This document shows positions 42,714 through 52,414 of a stretch of DNA of 64,000 bases, piece after piece. The translations under genes were made by a program, and so were the position numbers. This DNA comes from VMCP01 sp964415065. Lineage in GTDB: Bacteria > Bacteroidota > Bacteroidia > NS11-12g > UBA955. The notes under the pieces are model-generated. The model was not told the DNA's origin. It did not search any database and saw only the letters and a list, made by a program, of their open reading frames with translations. Where the stretch lies: contig CAYPYX010000009.1 of the NCBI GenBank assembly GCA_964415065.1, positions 1 through 64,000 of the forward strand. The letters are read 5' to 3'. The first letter of the stretch is position 1. Every line of letters begins with the position of its first letter.

Positions 42714-43826
42714 CTAAACAATAAATCGTTGGTAGGCTCGCCACCAGCGGTCCGGCATTTCTCCGTTACTTACCATAAGATAGTCGTTGTATGAGCATCC
42801 AATGTAGAAAGAATTATTGTCGTAGGGATGTGGGATTTCCATCCACCACCGATTGCTTTTTCTACTCTTATAAAATGTGATTTCGTGTCCTGTATTTTCT
42901 AATTTATTTCTGTAAATCAGGTAGTCAGAGTCACCTGGTGATGGATGGTCATTGTATCGGGTGGTAAAGCCTTCAATATAATACCATATCATTTGTGCAA
43001 TGAGTAAAGAGGTTTGTTGAATGGAGTATTCAGAATGTATGGTTGAATCTGGATTAAAACCGTAAAAATATGCAGAACTCAGTTTATTCGAAAGTCCAGC
43101 GTAACGAGCAATTTTGGCAGCTTCTTCCGCATAAAATCCATTGGGTGATGGGTTAGAAATTGCTGATGCGTCAGCGGAACGAATTGAATTTAAGTCGAAC
43201 ATCATGAGGTGAGAAGAGCGGAGTACAGGTTCGGTTTCCTCGATTTGGGCACGGATATTACCTAGCCGGTGATTTTCAAAATAAAGCTTTTCTAAAATTG
43301 TAGCTGTATTGGCGCTGATGTTATATGCTTGGGTTCCAACAAAATCAATATTAAAAAGATGATGATTTTTGTCGTGAGAAACGATTCTGTAAAGTTCAGT
43401 ATCTTGTTCAAAAGATAGTCCGCCGCAAATATTAACAATTTCTATTGGTTCAGAGTGATTGCGGTACGCATGATAATGAGAAAAGAGCATACCCTGAGCA
43501 TCCCCCAAAATAATGCAGTTGATATTCAGTTGGTTTAATTCACCTAGTGCTTCAGAAAAGGCGAATTCTCGTTGTTTTACATCTGAAATGTCGACCAAGT
43601 TTCCCAAATCTACTATTTCAATAGATTCAAATCTCCAATTCAATGAATAAAGCTGAGTGCGAATTAAATTAGCGGATTCTTGAAGTCCAAAAAGTGCAAT
43701 TTTCGTTTTATTTAATTTGGGGAAGGAAGAGCTATGAAGTTTGATTTTTGCACCCAATGTGTGTTTTTTACCTTTGAAAGGAGCTGTAATGGAATCAGAA
43801 ATGGGGGTGAAATAGGCCTCTAACAT
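42714..43826 (-). CDS. Ureohydrolase-fold (arginase/formimidoylglutamase-like) protein lacking metal ligands
   Basis: 370 residues. The overall path of the arginase family can be followed: IALFGLQESAN near 43, IILGDAQG near 105, MMFDLNSIRSADAS near 208-221 and NPSPNGFYAEEAAKIARYAGL near 225-245. However, the manganese ligands are mostly lost. GGDHS is replaced by GDAQG (108-112), DAHxD by a segment around NICGGL (132-137), and the second Asp of the FDxDxxD motif by Asn213. It is therefore unlikely to hydrolyse guanidino or formimino groups. The C-terminal 80 residues (SNRWWMEIPHPYDNN, GEMPDRWWRA) are an extension outside the usual fold. Bacteroidota homologues are often labelled formimidoylglutamase. 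No histidine-utilisation genes are nearby. Confidence 0.65.
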   Translation of the reverse strand: MLEAYFTPISDSITAPFKGKKHTLGAKIKLHSSSFPKLNKTKIALFGLQESANLIRTQLYSLNWRFESIEIVDLGNLVDISDVKQREFAFSEALGELNQLNINCIILGDAQGMLFSHYHAYRNHSEPIEIVNICGGLSFEQDTELYRIVSHDKNHHLFNIDFVGTQAYNISANTATILEKLYFENHRLGNIRAQIEETEPVLRSSHLMMFDLNSIRSADASAISNPSPNGFYAEEAAKIARYAGLSNKLSSAYFYGFNPDSTIHSEYSIQQTSLLIAQMIWYYIEGFTTRYNDHPSPGDSDYLIYRNKLENTGHEITFYKSRKSNRWWMEIPHPYDNNSFYIGCSYNDYLMVSNGEMPDRWWRAYQRFIV

Positions 43827-43912
43827 GATGCTGCAATTTCATACTTATGGACTTAAAGTTCCACAATTGGAATTCGCCATGTCTTATTTAGTGGAAATTG
43901 AATTTGAATGAC

Positions 43913-43920
43913 TAATTTTG
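43913..43920 (+). promoter_or_regulatory. -7 box upstream of the PaaE-like reductase
   Basis: TAATTTTG fits TAnnTTTG and lies 11 bases before the ATG at 43931, implying a very short leader. No convincing -33 element. Confidence 0.35.
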
Positions 43921-43930
43921 TTGTATTATT

Positions 43931-45016
43931 ATGAGTCAAGGATTTTTTCCATTAAAGGTATCTAAAACAGTTCAAGAAACTGCGGATGCCACTACGTTTT
44001 ATTTCGAAATTCCCGATAGTTTAGCTTCTGAATTTGTTTATACTGCTGGACAATACTTAACCTTTGAAGCAGAAATAGGAGGTGAAAAAGTTCGCAGATC
44101 CTATTCTTTGTGTACCTACTCTGGTGTCGATGAACAGCCGGCTGTTACGGTTAAAAGGGTAGACGGTGGTAAAATGAGTAATTACATGAATACCCAAGTT
44201 AAAGAGGGTGATGTTATTCAAGTAATGCCCCCTATGGGTAAGTTTACCGTGATTCCTAATTCAAATGATAATAAGAATTACGTTTTATTCGCTGGTGGAA
44301 GTGGTATAACTCCTGTTTTGGGAATTGCAAAGGCAGTATTGAATGATGAACCTAACAGTAAGGTTACTTTGGTTTATGCCAATCGCGATCCAGAATCCGT
44401 AATTTTTAAAGGATTACTTGCGGAAATGGAATCGAAATTTAATGGTCGTTTTAAAGTCCTACATAGTTACGATAAAGCACCATTTACATGGTTTGGTTTG
44501 AAAGGACAGTTAACAGAAGAGAAAGTTCAGAGCATTATCAAAACCAAAATCGGTGGCTCATTCGACTACTACGAATATTTTATTTGTGGTCCTGGTCCGA
44601 TGATGGAGGTAATAAAAAATGGATTATTAGGAATATCAATACCTACAGACAGAATACATATTGAATACTTTACTGCTCCAACTTCGCGTAAAACAACAGA
44701 AGAGGCTTCTTTAGAGAATCAAGGTGATGAAGCTTTTTCAGGAACGTCTGAAATTACACTTCATGTTTACGGAAAAACACATTTGGTTACTTGCGATAAA
44801 AATACAACAGTGTTAAATGCTGCAATGAAACATGGTATAGACCCACCTTATTCATGTACAGTTGGTGTTTGTACAACTTGTAGAGCTAAGGTGCATTCTG
44901 GTTCAGTGCATATGATGGAACGCGAAGGTCTAAGCGATAAAGAAATTGCAGATGGGTTTGTACTTACTTGTCAATCCGTTCCAAGAAGTAATAAAATTGA
45001 ATTAACTTACGAATAA
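43931..45016 (+). CDS. Ferredoxin-NADP reductase-like protein of the PaaE type
   Basis: 361 residues with three modules: an FAD-binding barrel (about 5-105, RRSYSLCTYSG near 57), an NAD(P)-binding domain (about 115-235, LFAGGSGITPVLGIAK and FICGPGPMMEVI) and a C-terminal plant-type 2Fe-2S ferredoxin domain (about 270-361). All four cluster cysteines are visible in PYSCTVGVCTTCRAKV and LTCQS. This is the architecture of PaaE, the reductase of the phenylacetyl-CoA epoxidase, and of related oxygenase reductases. No paaABCD genes are present here, so it may instead supply electrons to another oxygenase or desaturase. It stands alone and ends at a shared terminator. Confidence 0.87.
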   Translation: MSQGFFPLKVSKTVQETADATTFYFEIPDSLASEFVYTAGQYLTFEAEIGGEKVRRSYSLCTYSGVDEQPAVTVKRVDGGKMSNYMNTQVKEGDVIQVMPPMGKFTVIPNSNDNKNYVLFAGGSGITPVLGIAKAVLNDEPNSKVTLVYANRDPESVIFKGLLAEMESKFNGRFKVLHSYDKAPFTWFGLKGQLTEEKVQSIIKTKIGGSFDYYEYFICGPGPMMEVIKNGLLGISIPTDRIHIEYFTAPTSRKTTEEASLENQGDEAFSGTSEITLHVYGKTHLVTCDKNTTVLNAAMKHGIDPPYSCTVGVCTTCRAKVHSGSVHMMEREGLSDKEIADGFVLTCQSVPRSNKIELTYE

Positions 45017-45027
45017 CCTGTTAACAG

Positions 45028-45060
45028 AATTCTGATACTTTAGTGTGAAATATCAGAATT
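45028..45060. repeat. Perfect 10-bp inverted repeat after the PaaE-like gene
   Basis: Arms AATTCTGATA (45028-45037) and TATCAGAATT (45051-45060) with a 13-base loop, 11 bases past the stop codon. There is no T run; the strong terminator comes 127 bases later. Confidence 0.45.
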
Positions 45061-45186
45061 GAGCATTAGCCATGGGCGTTGATATTAGTTGGCATTCTGA
45101 TGCTCAGGAACTGGATGTTTTTCGCAATCAAAGTAACGTGATTTAATGTAGTAGATTACAGAAAATAAAAATTTTATTACATACCA

Positions 45187-45224
45187 AAAAAAATAGGCTG
45201 TCTTTTGGGACAGCCTATTTTTTT
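45187..45224. terminator. Strong bidirectional terminator
   Basis: A 16-bp perfect stem (45187-45202 with 45209-45224) around a six-base loop. Its TAGGCTGTC core is flanked by A7 and T7, so it works in both directions. It separates the convergent reductase and giant T9SS protein genes and lies 19 bases past the latter's stop. Confidence 0.92.
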
Positions 45225-45243
45225 AGTGCTTATTAAATTCAGA

Positions 45244-48200
45244 TTAATGAACGATAACTGACTCAGTTGTATTCAACTTCTGATTTTGAATTTGAATTTG
45301 GTAAACACCTTTTGCCAAATTTTGCAAATCCAATTGGATTTTATTACTGTTGTTCAAGTTGAAGTTATTTTCATAAACCACTTGACCAACGCCATTTAAC
45401 ACAGTAACTTTTGTGTTTTCAGTTTGCATTTGGCTAAAGTCAATGTTGAATTGACCGTTTGACGGATTTGGATAGATTTTAACAGTTTGTTTGTTAATAT
45501 CTGTTGCATCCATGTAGGTGTTTTGGCAATTAGGAGGGTAGTTTACATAAACGTCTCTAACCACAGTTTTAGATTGGTTTCCACTTGGGTCTGAAACCTG
45601 ATAAACGATTGAATAAACACCAGCTTCCCAAATGTTGACATTATGTTGTAATACTTTAACTAATGGTTTTAAATCATCAGCAGAGTAGTAGTTGTCTTTC
45701 ATGATTAAACCAGTCATAGCCCAGAAAGGAGTACCAACACATGCGCTAACTGCAGGTGCTGTTAAGGAAGGTGCAATTCTATCTACTACTTTAACATATC
45801 GCATTTTAGTAGCTTTGTTACCACTTGGATCTGCTGCGATGTACTTTTCAACATAGATACCTAACGTATATGGATCTACTGTGCCTGTTTTGCTTAAAGA
45901 GATTTGAGAAGAACCATAATAGTTATCTGTAAGAGTAACGCTTCTAGAGTAATACGATTCGTTAACGTTGTGAATAACAGTGTCTTCAGTGTTTAACTCG
46001 ATATTTGGAGCGATAAAGTCATCAACAATGTAATTTACAGTAAATCCTTGTTCAGTAGCTTCATTTCCTGAAGGGTCTTTAGCACCATAAACTACAGGAT
46101 AAGATGCTCTTACTTGATTGTTTACAACTCCGTTGAATCCTGGGTTAACTGACAAGAAAATATTGCCATTACATTCATCTAGAGCATAGATATCATCAAC
46201 AAATGCTTGATTAATTTGAACGTTAATGTTCATGCCATCCGTAATGCGTTTACCCAAACGATAAATTCCAGGTTTTTTAGTATCACGGACTTTTACGATT
46301 CTGTTTTTTGTACTGGAGTTACCTTGAGCATCGCTAATAGTGTAAACAAGAATATAATCACCAACTACAGATGGGTCAACACTTCCTGTAGTTTTAATAG
46401 CTGAAGTCAAGTCGCCATCTACGTTATCTGATGCAACAGCACCAGCATCGGCAAATGTGCCACACTGTTCGATGGTTATTGTATCGTTTCCTTGAAGTGT
46501 TAGCACAGGTGCAGTTCTATCCAATACCACAATAATCGTTCTTGTTTTAGGTGTTGCTTTATTGCCAGATGCATCTTCTACATTCAATTCAATTGAGTAT
46601 ATACCTGCAGCAGAGCAATCTAAATCTGATTTGAAGGTTACTTTATTCGAGATATCTCCTTCAGTTGGGTCTAAAGCTGTAAATGTAGATTTTGCAATTT
46701 CTTGGTAACATAGTGAATTTGATTTTTCAACACGAACGGTATCTGATCCCACCAAACTGATCACAGGGGTTAGGTTGTCATTCACCAAATCAATTAAATA
46801 ATCTTCGAATTCACCCACTTGATTTACACCACACGGAGAGTTAGATAATGAACCATAAGATGCCGCCACGCGCAAACGAGTTACGCCAGGGAAACAATTG
46901 CTGATGTTAGGAACGGTAAATGAAGCAGTTGTACTGGTTGAAGAAATCGTTCCAGAACTTAAAATTTCTTCATTTGCGTCGTCAAAGTCACCATCAATAT
47001 TCCAATCTATCCAAGCTTTATAATTCAATGGATTTGAACTTGTTTTTCTAGAGATTAACAGGTTGTAAGTTCCACCAAATGTCAATTTCGCGGGTTTGAT
47101 TTGATCGTTCAATGTATAAGAAACAGCAGGTTCACTTTGGTTTTTAACCATGAATCGATTGTTCTGATCTGTTAACTCAACATTCGTGATTGAAACGTCT
47201 TTTGAAGTAAGATTAGTAATGGGTATGCAATAATCCAAACAAACTACATATTTATTTTTAATTACTTTTTTCTCTGTATTTGCTCTACCACCTGCATAGT
47301 TATATGCGGATAATGTGAATGTGTAAGCACCACCTGCAGTAAAAGAAATCTGAGGGTTTTTACTTTTTGAAGAAGTTCCATTCTCATATTTAAATGTAGT
47401 TGGGAAAATGCTCCATTCTAAAACATCGGCATAATTAGTTTGTGTAGTAAATGATACCACCTGACCAATATTAGGACGTAAGTTACTCGCTTTGAAATCT
47501 ACATCCATAGCAGTTGTTGGTGTAGAAACAACAATATTTTTACAAGCGGTATCAGAACCAGTACATGTATTTGCAATTAAACATACATTGAATGTTCCTG
47601 TGTTTTGGAAAGTATAGGAGAATTCATCATTGGTGCTTTCTTGCACACCGTCGATTTCCCAAGCATAGGAAGGAACCCCTTTCGTATTTTCAGTTTTATT
47701 TTTGAAATCCAATTGAACTCCAGTTCCAATGCTGTAATAATCGGTTTCCCATTTAGCTTCTGGAAGTGTAGGTGTATTTAAATCAGAATCCCATTCTATG
47801 TTAAATCCTCTATCTACACCGGAACCATTAGTTTCAAATGTAATGAAAACAGCACCGGAGTAACACTTGATTACCGCAGTATCCCATAGTTTGTAGTTCA
47901 AACCATTGATACCATCAGCACCAGTAATTTCTTTGTTTGGATCCGATTCATCTGAGTCGTAGATTCTCAATTTATCGCCGGCGTCAGCAAGTTTTAAATC
48001 TTTGAATTTTAAACGTATTTCTTTAGCACCACAAGGAATAATTTTGAAATAGTCAATTGAAGGCTTTCTTCCGTTGGAATAGTCGCCCGTAGGTCCAGCA
48101 TGGTCAAATAATCTACCGTAACGAGTATCACTGATTTTTTGAGGACCCATGTAATTATCTAGTGTTGGAAGAACTTCAATGTATTTAGATTTACAGAACT

Positions 48201-49263
48201 TTTTGGAAGAACCAACGTCGTTAGAAGACGTTAAGCAAATGTTGTAGAATCCCAATTCACTGAATGTAACTTTGGGGTTTTGATCAGTAGGAAATTGATC
48301 GTCGATACCCGTGGGAGATAAAATTTCCCAACTCCATGTATGTGCGCCATTATCTGAAAGATCAAATAATTCTAAATCATAACCCAATTCAATTTCATTG
48401 GTGCTTGCGATGAAATCTGCGTTTGGTGCAACAGTTGGAGCTACTATTTTTACTGTTTTAGTTGCTGAATCAGAAATTCCGCAGAAATCAACTTTTAGCG
48501 AAACATCGTATGTGCCAGCATTGTCCCAAGACGCAATACCTTGAGAAGATTTATCACTAATAACTTTTGAAGCTTGATCGAATTTCCAAGTATAATTCCA
48601 CAATCCGCCACCAGATGCAGGGAACTTAATTGGAGCCTTGGTGTAATTATTAGCAGTTGGAACGGTAAAAGTTGCAGTAGGAGCAGAAACTTTCAAAATG
48701 TTAACTTCAAGATCAATAATATTTCCGTAATCAGATAGTGTTCCACATCCTGAAGAAGTGGTCAAGTTGCTATACAAACATCTTACACGCAAAATAGCGC
48801 TTCCTGATGCACTAGAAATACAAGGAACCTTGATTTTTACAGTAGAAGAGCTGTAAGCAGGAACTTTACCGAAAGGTCCACTAGGACCGGACAAACACTC
48901 CTCTTTTTGGAATTGATTGTCGCGATTTAAATCCAACCATACACCTGCCCATTCACTGTATGAGCAACCATTTGAAATGGTCATTTCAATTTCTTCGCCT
49001 GGTAAAATGTCAATACAAGGAGAAGATGTTAAAAGTTTGTTAGTTGAACCCGTGTTAGAACAAGTTAAACCTGTAAAAGAAGCCGTTTGACCTGAACTGT
49101 TTTTAATGGTGACACCATCGAACCAGTCAATAGAGCAACCATAAGAGTTTGTTGCAGAACAAATGGTTTGTCCCAACAAACTTGAAGAATTCAAAAAAGC
49201 CATCGCTCCCATCACAAGAACACCTGTTTTTTGAATTAAATCGATTGGTTTTGTTTTAAACAT
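45244..49263 (-). CDS. Giant T9SS-secreted multidomain surface protein (GEVED, PKD, CUB-like, Ig-like)
   Basis: 1339 residues with a signal peptide (cleavage near residue 31). Domains in order: a GEVED domain (about 35-190, WAGVWLDLNRDNQF); a PKD-like domain (about 195-275) and a second (280-365); a CUB-like domain (about 380-500, LRIYDSD and VFITFETNGSG); PKD-like repeats (505-670); a second GEVED (about 675-830, AWIDWNIDGDFDDANEE); and at least four HYR/DUF5011-like Ig repeats (about 835-1245, marked by DNVDGDLTS and VSDPSGNQSK). The T9SS sorting domain is the last 75 residues (IYPNPSNGQF to the C-terminus). It has no visible catalytic domain and probably acts in adhesion, motility or surface structure. 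Confidence 0.88.
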   Translation of the reverse strand: MFKTKPIDLIQKTGVLVMGAMAFLNSSSLLGQTICSATNSYGCSIDWFDGVTIKNSSGQTASFTGLTCSNTGSTNKLLTSSPCIDILPGEEIEMTISNGCSYSEWAGVWLDLNRDNQFQKEECLSGPSGPFGKVPAYSSSTVKIKVPCISSASGSAILRVRCLYSNLTTSSGCGTLSDYGNIIDLEVNILKVSAPTATFTVPTANNYTKAPIKFPASGGGLWNYTWKFDQASKVISDKSSQGIASWDNAGTYDVSLKVDFCGISDSATKTVKIVAPTVAPNADFIASTNEIELGYDLELFDLSDNGAHTWSWEILSPTGIDDQFPTDQNPKVTFSELGFYNICLTSSNDVGSSKKFCKSKYIEVLPTLDNYMGPQKISDTRYGRLFDHAGPTGDYSNGRKPSIDYFKIIPCGAKEIRLKFKDLKLADAGDKLRIYDSDESDPNKEITGADGINGLNYKLWDTAVIKCYSGAVFITFETNGSGVDRGFNIEWDSDLNTPTLPEAKWETDYYSIGTGVQLDFKNKTENTKGVPSYAWEIDGVQESTNDEFSYTFQNTGTFNVCLIANTCTGSDTACKNIVVSTPTTAMDVDFKASNLRPNIGQVVSFTTQTNYADVLEWSIFPTTFKYENGTSSKSKNPQISFTAGGAYTFTLSAYNYAGGRANTEKKVIKNKYVVCLDYCIPITNLTSKDVSITNVELTDQNNRFMVKNQSEPAVSYTLNDQIKPAKLTFGGTYNLLISRKTSSNPLNYKAWIDWNIDGDFDDANEEILSSGTISSTSTTASFTVPNISNCFPGVTRLRVAASYGSLSNSPCGVNQVGEFEDYLIDLVNDNLTPVISLVGSDTVRVEKSNSLCYQEIAKSTFTALDPTEGDISNKVTFKSDLDCSAAGIYSIELNVEDASGNKATPKTRTIIVVLDRTAPVLTLQGNDTITIEQCGTFADAGAVASDNVDGDLTSAIKTTGSVDPSVVGDYILVYTISDAQGNSSTKNRIVKVRDTKKPGIYRLGKRITDGMNINVQINQAFVDDIYALDECNGNIFLSVNPGFNGVVNNQVRASYPVVYGAKDPSGNEATEQGFTVNYIVDDFIAPNIELNTEDTVIHNVNESYYSRSVTLTDNYYGSSQISLSKTGTVDPYTLGIYVEKYIAADPSGNKATKMRYVKVVDRIAPSLTAPAVSACVGTPFWAMTGLIMKDNYYSADDLKPLVKVLQHNVNIWEAGVYSIVYQVSDPSGNQSKTVVRDVYVNYPPNCQNTYMDATDINKQTVKIYPNPSNGQFNIDFSQMQTENTKVTVLNGVGQVVYENNFNLNNSNKIQLDLQNLAKGVYQIQIQNQKLNTTESVIVH

Positions 49264-49287
49264 ACGCGTTATAGTTTAGTTAGAATC

Positions 49288-49295
49288 CAAATGTA
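49288..49295 (-). promoter_or_regulatory. -7 box for the giant surface protein gene
   Basis: Minus-strand TACATTTG matches TAnnTTTG 25-32 bases upstream of the ATG at 49263. No good -33 element was found. Confidence 0.45.
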
Positions 49296-49511
49296 TGGAT
49301 TAATTTAAACATTTTCTAACTGTTTAATGGTCAGGTATAAATAATTAAGATTAAAGTATAGAATGGATGTTTTTATATGAAGAAAATGACAAATAATTAA
49401 CCGTCATTAATAAAAACAATAATTTAGATATAATAATTAAGAGTATATTCGTTTTGATCTATTTAAAAATAGACTAATCCTAAGAAATGGAATCGGGTAA
49501 ATTTCAGTTGA

Positions 49512-50528
49512 TTATAAGCTAAATTGTTCTACTTTTTTAAGTAAAGCACTGAAATCATCGGGTAAGTCTGCCGAAAATTGCAAATATTCACCTGTTTTAG
49601 GATGAATAAACCCAAGTTCTTTTGCATGCAAAGATTGTCTGGGCATCACACTAAAGCAATTTTGAATAAATTGTTTGAATTTAGGGATAGAACCTCCTCG
49701 TACCAATTCTCTGCCACCATACATTTCATCTGAAAATAAAGGATGACCCATTGCAGAAAAATGTGCACGAATTTGATGTGTTCTTCCTGTTTCTAGGTTA
49801 CATTCTACTAAAGTAAGAAATTGGAATCGTTTGAGAACCTTATAGTGCGTTATTGCAATTTTTCCTTTTTCTGGATCGGTGTAGTGCTTTGACTTTCTGC
49901 GGTCTGCAGGATCTCTGGCTAAATATCCTTGAATAGTTCCTGTGTCTTCACTCATTTCACCCCAAACCAATGCCCAGTATCTACGGTGAATGGTGTGTTC
50001 AAAAAACTGTTTGCCTAAGTGACTTAAGGCAAAATCTGTTTTTCCGATAACTAATAATCCTGAAGTATCTTTATCAATTCGGTGAACTAAACCTGGTCTG
50101 TGTTCTGCTTGCTTTTGTGGAAGATTCCCAAAGTGATATAAAAGGGCATTCACTAAAGTTCCAGAGTAGTTATTGAAACCAGGATGAACTACCATTCCTG
50201 CTGTTTTATTGATAACAGCAACGAGTTCATCCTCGTAAATTATATCAATAGGTATATTTTCGGGGTAAACTTCGGTGTCTCGTGGTTCTGTTGTCATAAC
50301 CACTCGGACATCATCTAAAGGTTTAACTTTATAGTTGCTTTTGATTATTTTATTGTTGACGAGTACACAGCCAGCTTCAATTCCTGCCTGTACTTTTGAA
50401 CGAGAAGCATTGGCAATTTTATGCATTAACCAAACATCAATTCTGATGGGTTCTTGTCCTGGATCTACAGTAAATGCATGATGTTCAAACCAGCCATCTT
50501 CGAGTTCAAATTCTTCCTTGTTATTCAA
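49512..50528 (-). CDS. rluD: 23S rRNA pseudouridine synthase, RluD family
   Basis: 338 residues. The S4 RNA-binding domain (about 28-80, RIDVWLMHKIANASRSKVQ) precedes the pseudouridine synthase domain. The catalytic Asp152 lies in the signature HRIDKDTSGLLV, with GRTHQIRAHFSAMGHPLFSDEMYGG near 245-270. It isomerises uridines of helix 69 in 23S rRNA. No ATG precedes the S4 domain, so the TTG at 50528 appears to be the start codon. It lies 52 bases behind a 5'-nucleotidase gene on the same strand. RluA- or RluC-type specificity cannot be fully excluded. Confidence 0.9.
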   Translation of the reverse strand: MNNKEEFELEDGWFEHHAFTVDPGQEPIRIDVWLMHKIANASRSKVQAGIEAGCVLVNNKIIKSNYKVKPLDDVRVVMTTEPRDTEVYPENIPIDIIYEDELVAVINKTAGMVVHPGFNNYSGTLVNALLYHFGNLPQKQAEHRPGLVHRIDKDTSGLLVIGKTDFALSHLGKQFFEHTIHRRYWALVWGEMSEDTGTIQGYLARDPADRRKSKHYTDPEKGKIAITHYKVLKRFQFLTLVECNLETGRTHQIRAHFSAMGHPLFSDEMYGGRELVRGGSIPKFKQFIQNCFSVMPRQSLHAKELGFIHPKTGEYLQFSADLPDDFSALLKKVEQFSL

Positions 50529-50580
50529 TTTATATTGGTTATTAAAAACTTTAAATTTGTATATGAAATATTTATCTTTT

Positions 50581-51600
50581 TTATTTTAGTGAAAATGCGA
50601 GCTTACCTAGACGCAAACCAGCCCAGCCAGCTTGATTCACAATTACTTTCTGACCTCGACTATTTTTTACCATCGTTGGTTCGTCTAAAAAGGTATGTGT
50701 GTGACCCCCTAATATTGCATCAATATGATATGTACGCGCCGCAAGTTTTAAATCATCAATTTTGTCGTTATTGTACTTATATCCCAAATGAGACAAAACA
50801 ATAATCATATCGCATTTTTCTTCCTGCTTTAAATAATTTGCGGTTTTCTGCACATTATCAATTGGATCTGAATAGGTAAGTCCTTTGTAACTCAATTCGG
50901 ATAGTAATCCTTTTAGTTCGATTCCTACGCCAATTACACCCAATTTAATGCCATTTTTTTCAATTATTTTGAATGGTTGTATCAAATTTTGCTGCTTCCA
51001 TTGATCTTCTAATTGGTAATTACAATTCAAAGTGGGTATGTCGTATTGCTTGCGAATTTGAAAGAGATGCTCAATTCCCAAATCAAAATCATGGTTACCA
51101 ATGGTTGTGGCATCATAACCTGCTTTTTTCATCCATTCTAATTCTGGATGTCCTTTGAAAATGTTGAAATAGGGTGTTCCCTGAAAAACATCACCACTGT
51201 CGAAAAGAAACAAATTAGGGTCGATGCTTCGTTCAAAGTCAATTAAATCTTTCATTCGGGCTATTCCCCCTTGATTTCCCCAGCGCTTATTTTGAGATTC
51301 AAATGGTTCGAATCGACTGTGAAAATCGTTGGTATGAATAATCGTAACATTTCGATTTTGGGATTTTTTCAGTGAATGATAAGCAGAAAGTTCCCAGCCC
51401 TTTTCAGATTTTGTGAAAACTTGATGGGGAATGTTTCGTTGCAAATCAAAAGTATGATCAACAAAACCTGTGGAAAACGGATTTAGTTGGTTGTTGAATT
51501 TAGAAGAAAAAACGGCCGCTTTCAACAATTTATCAAAGCCCAATGTACTCCCTATTAACAAGGCTACACTATTTTTTATGAATTTTTTTCGAGATGTCAT
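50581..51600 (-). CDS. 5'-nucleotidase metallophosphatase domain protein (UshA N-terminal half)
   Basis: 339 residues. The N-terminus (MTSRKKFIKNSVALLIGSTLGF) looks like a signal sequence, perhaps a Tat-like or anchored one. The metallophosphatase blocks are all present: HTNDFHSRFEP near 89, DSGDVFQGTPY near 133, GNHDFDLG near 167, LSHLGYKYN near 269 and GGHTH near 298. This is the metal-binding half of the UshA-type 5'-nucleotidase/2',3'-cyclic phosphodiesterase. The substrate-binding C-terminal half is encoded by the separate gene upstream (51608-52414), seven bases away. The pair should release phosphate and nucleosides from nucleotides in the periplasm. Confidence 0.9.
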   Translation of the reverse strand: MTSRKKFIKNSVALLIGSTLGFDKLLKAAVFSSKFNNQLNPFSTGFVDHTFDLQRNIPHQVFTKSEKGWELSAYHSLKKSQNRNVTIIHTNDFHSRFEPFESQNKRWGNQGGIARMKDLIDFERSIDPNLFLFDSGDVFQGTPYFNIFKGHPELEWMKKAGYDATTIGNHDFDLGIEHLFQIRKQYDIPTLNCNYQLEDQWKQQNLIQPFKIIEKNGIKLGVIGVGIELKGLLSELSYKGLTYSDPIDNVQKTANYLKQEEKCDMIIVLSHLGYKYNNDKIDDLKLAARTYHIDAILGGHTHTFLDEPTMVKNSRGQKVIVNQAGWAGLRLGKLAFSLK

Positions 51601-51607
51601 GAATTAT

Positions 51608-52414
51608 TTACTTGATCGATGAATTGTGTTTAATTCTGGGCTCTTTTTTAGGGTCGATTTTACTTTTTTCCCTGAATTCCTTTTCGAAACCTTGAATTAA
51701 TACGTCTCGAATGAGGATTCCAGTTTTGTAAGTTTTCTTGGGATATTTTAGCATGTTGAAATTATCGCCGCCTCCCAATAAGAAATCACTCGTTGCTACA
51801 AAATACGATTTTCTAGAATCAAATTTTAAACCTCGAATGGTGGCATCTGTATAGGTGCTATCATTTACAATAAGTTCGAGACTAGAGATTGGACATCCCC
51901 CGAGAATAGAAATAAAATTGAACAATGAATCACATTGACTTCCAGTTAATTGAAGTATAACAAGCTCATTGTCGAAAGGCATCACTTCAAATACTTTTCC
52001 CAGAGTAATATCTCCTTGAGAGATTGAATTTCTCAACCCAAAATGATTTAGAACTGTAAAATGCGAAAGTGAACCGAATTGCGAAAGCATGTAATCATCG
52101 GCAGCTTGTTGCACATAATCCGCGGCTACTCTACTTAAATTTGCTTGGGTTTCTTGTTCTTGTGTAATTTTCCCTCTTGATCTTAATGTCAACAAATCCG
52201 TTTCTGTTTTCGCAATCACTTTCGACATTATTTTATTAACGCTATCGCGATATACAGATAACCACTGTTGAATCTCGGGATCCTGAGTGGCAATGGTTTC
52301 AGGGGAATTTGCTAAATTCGTTTTGGTAGTTACTCTCCATGGTTTGGGAGAGCATGAAGATACTACCATTGTTATTATTAGTAGTGCAATTAATGGAATT
52401 CTTACAGACTGCAT
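51608..52414 (-). CDS. 5'-nucleotidase C-terminal domain lipoprotein (UshA C-terminal half)
   Basis: 268 residues. The signal peptide ends in a lipobox (VSSC near residue 21), so it is a lipoprotein. The fold is that of the 5'-nucleotidase C-terminal domain: an N-terminal helical part with LSRVAADYVQQAADD near 90, HFGLRNSISQGDITLGKVFEVMPFDNEL near 123-150, and the substrate-binding loop ATSDFLLGGGDNFNML near 205-220. It provides nucleotide binding for the catalytic half encoded next (50581-51600). Splitting the two domains into adjacent genes in reverse order is common in Bacteroidota. Confidence 0.88.
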   Translation of the reverse strand: MQSVRIPLIALLIITMVVSSCSPKPWRVTTKTNLANSPETIATQDPEIQQWLSVYRDSVNKIMSKVIAKTETDLLTLRSRGKITQEQETQANLSRVAADYVQQAADDYMLSQFGSLSHFTVLNHFGLRNSISQGDITLGKVFEVMPFDNELVILQLTGSQCDSLFNFISILGGCPISSLELIVNDSTYTDATIRGLKFDSRKSYFVATSDFLLGGGDNFNMLKYPKKTYKTGILIRDVLIQGFEKEFREKSKIDPKKEPRIKHNSSIK

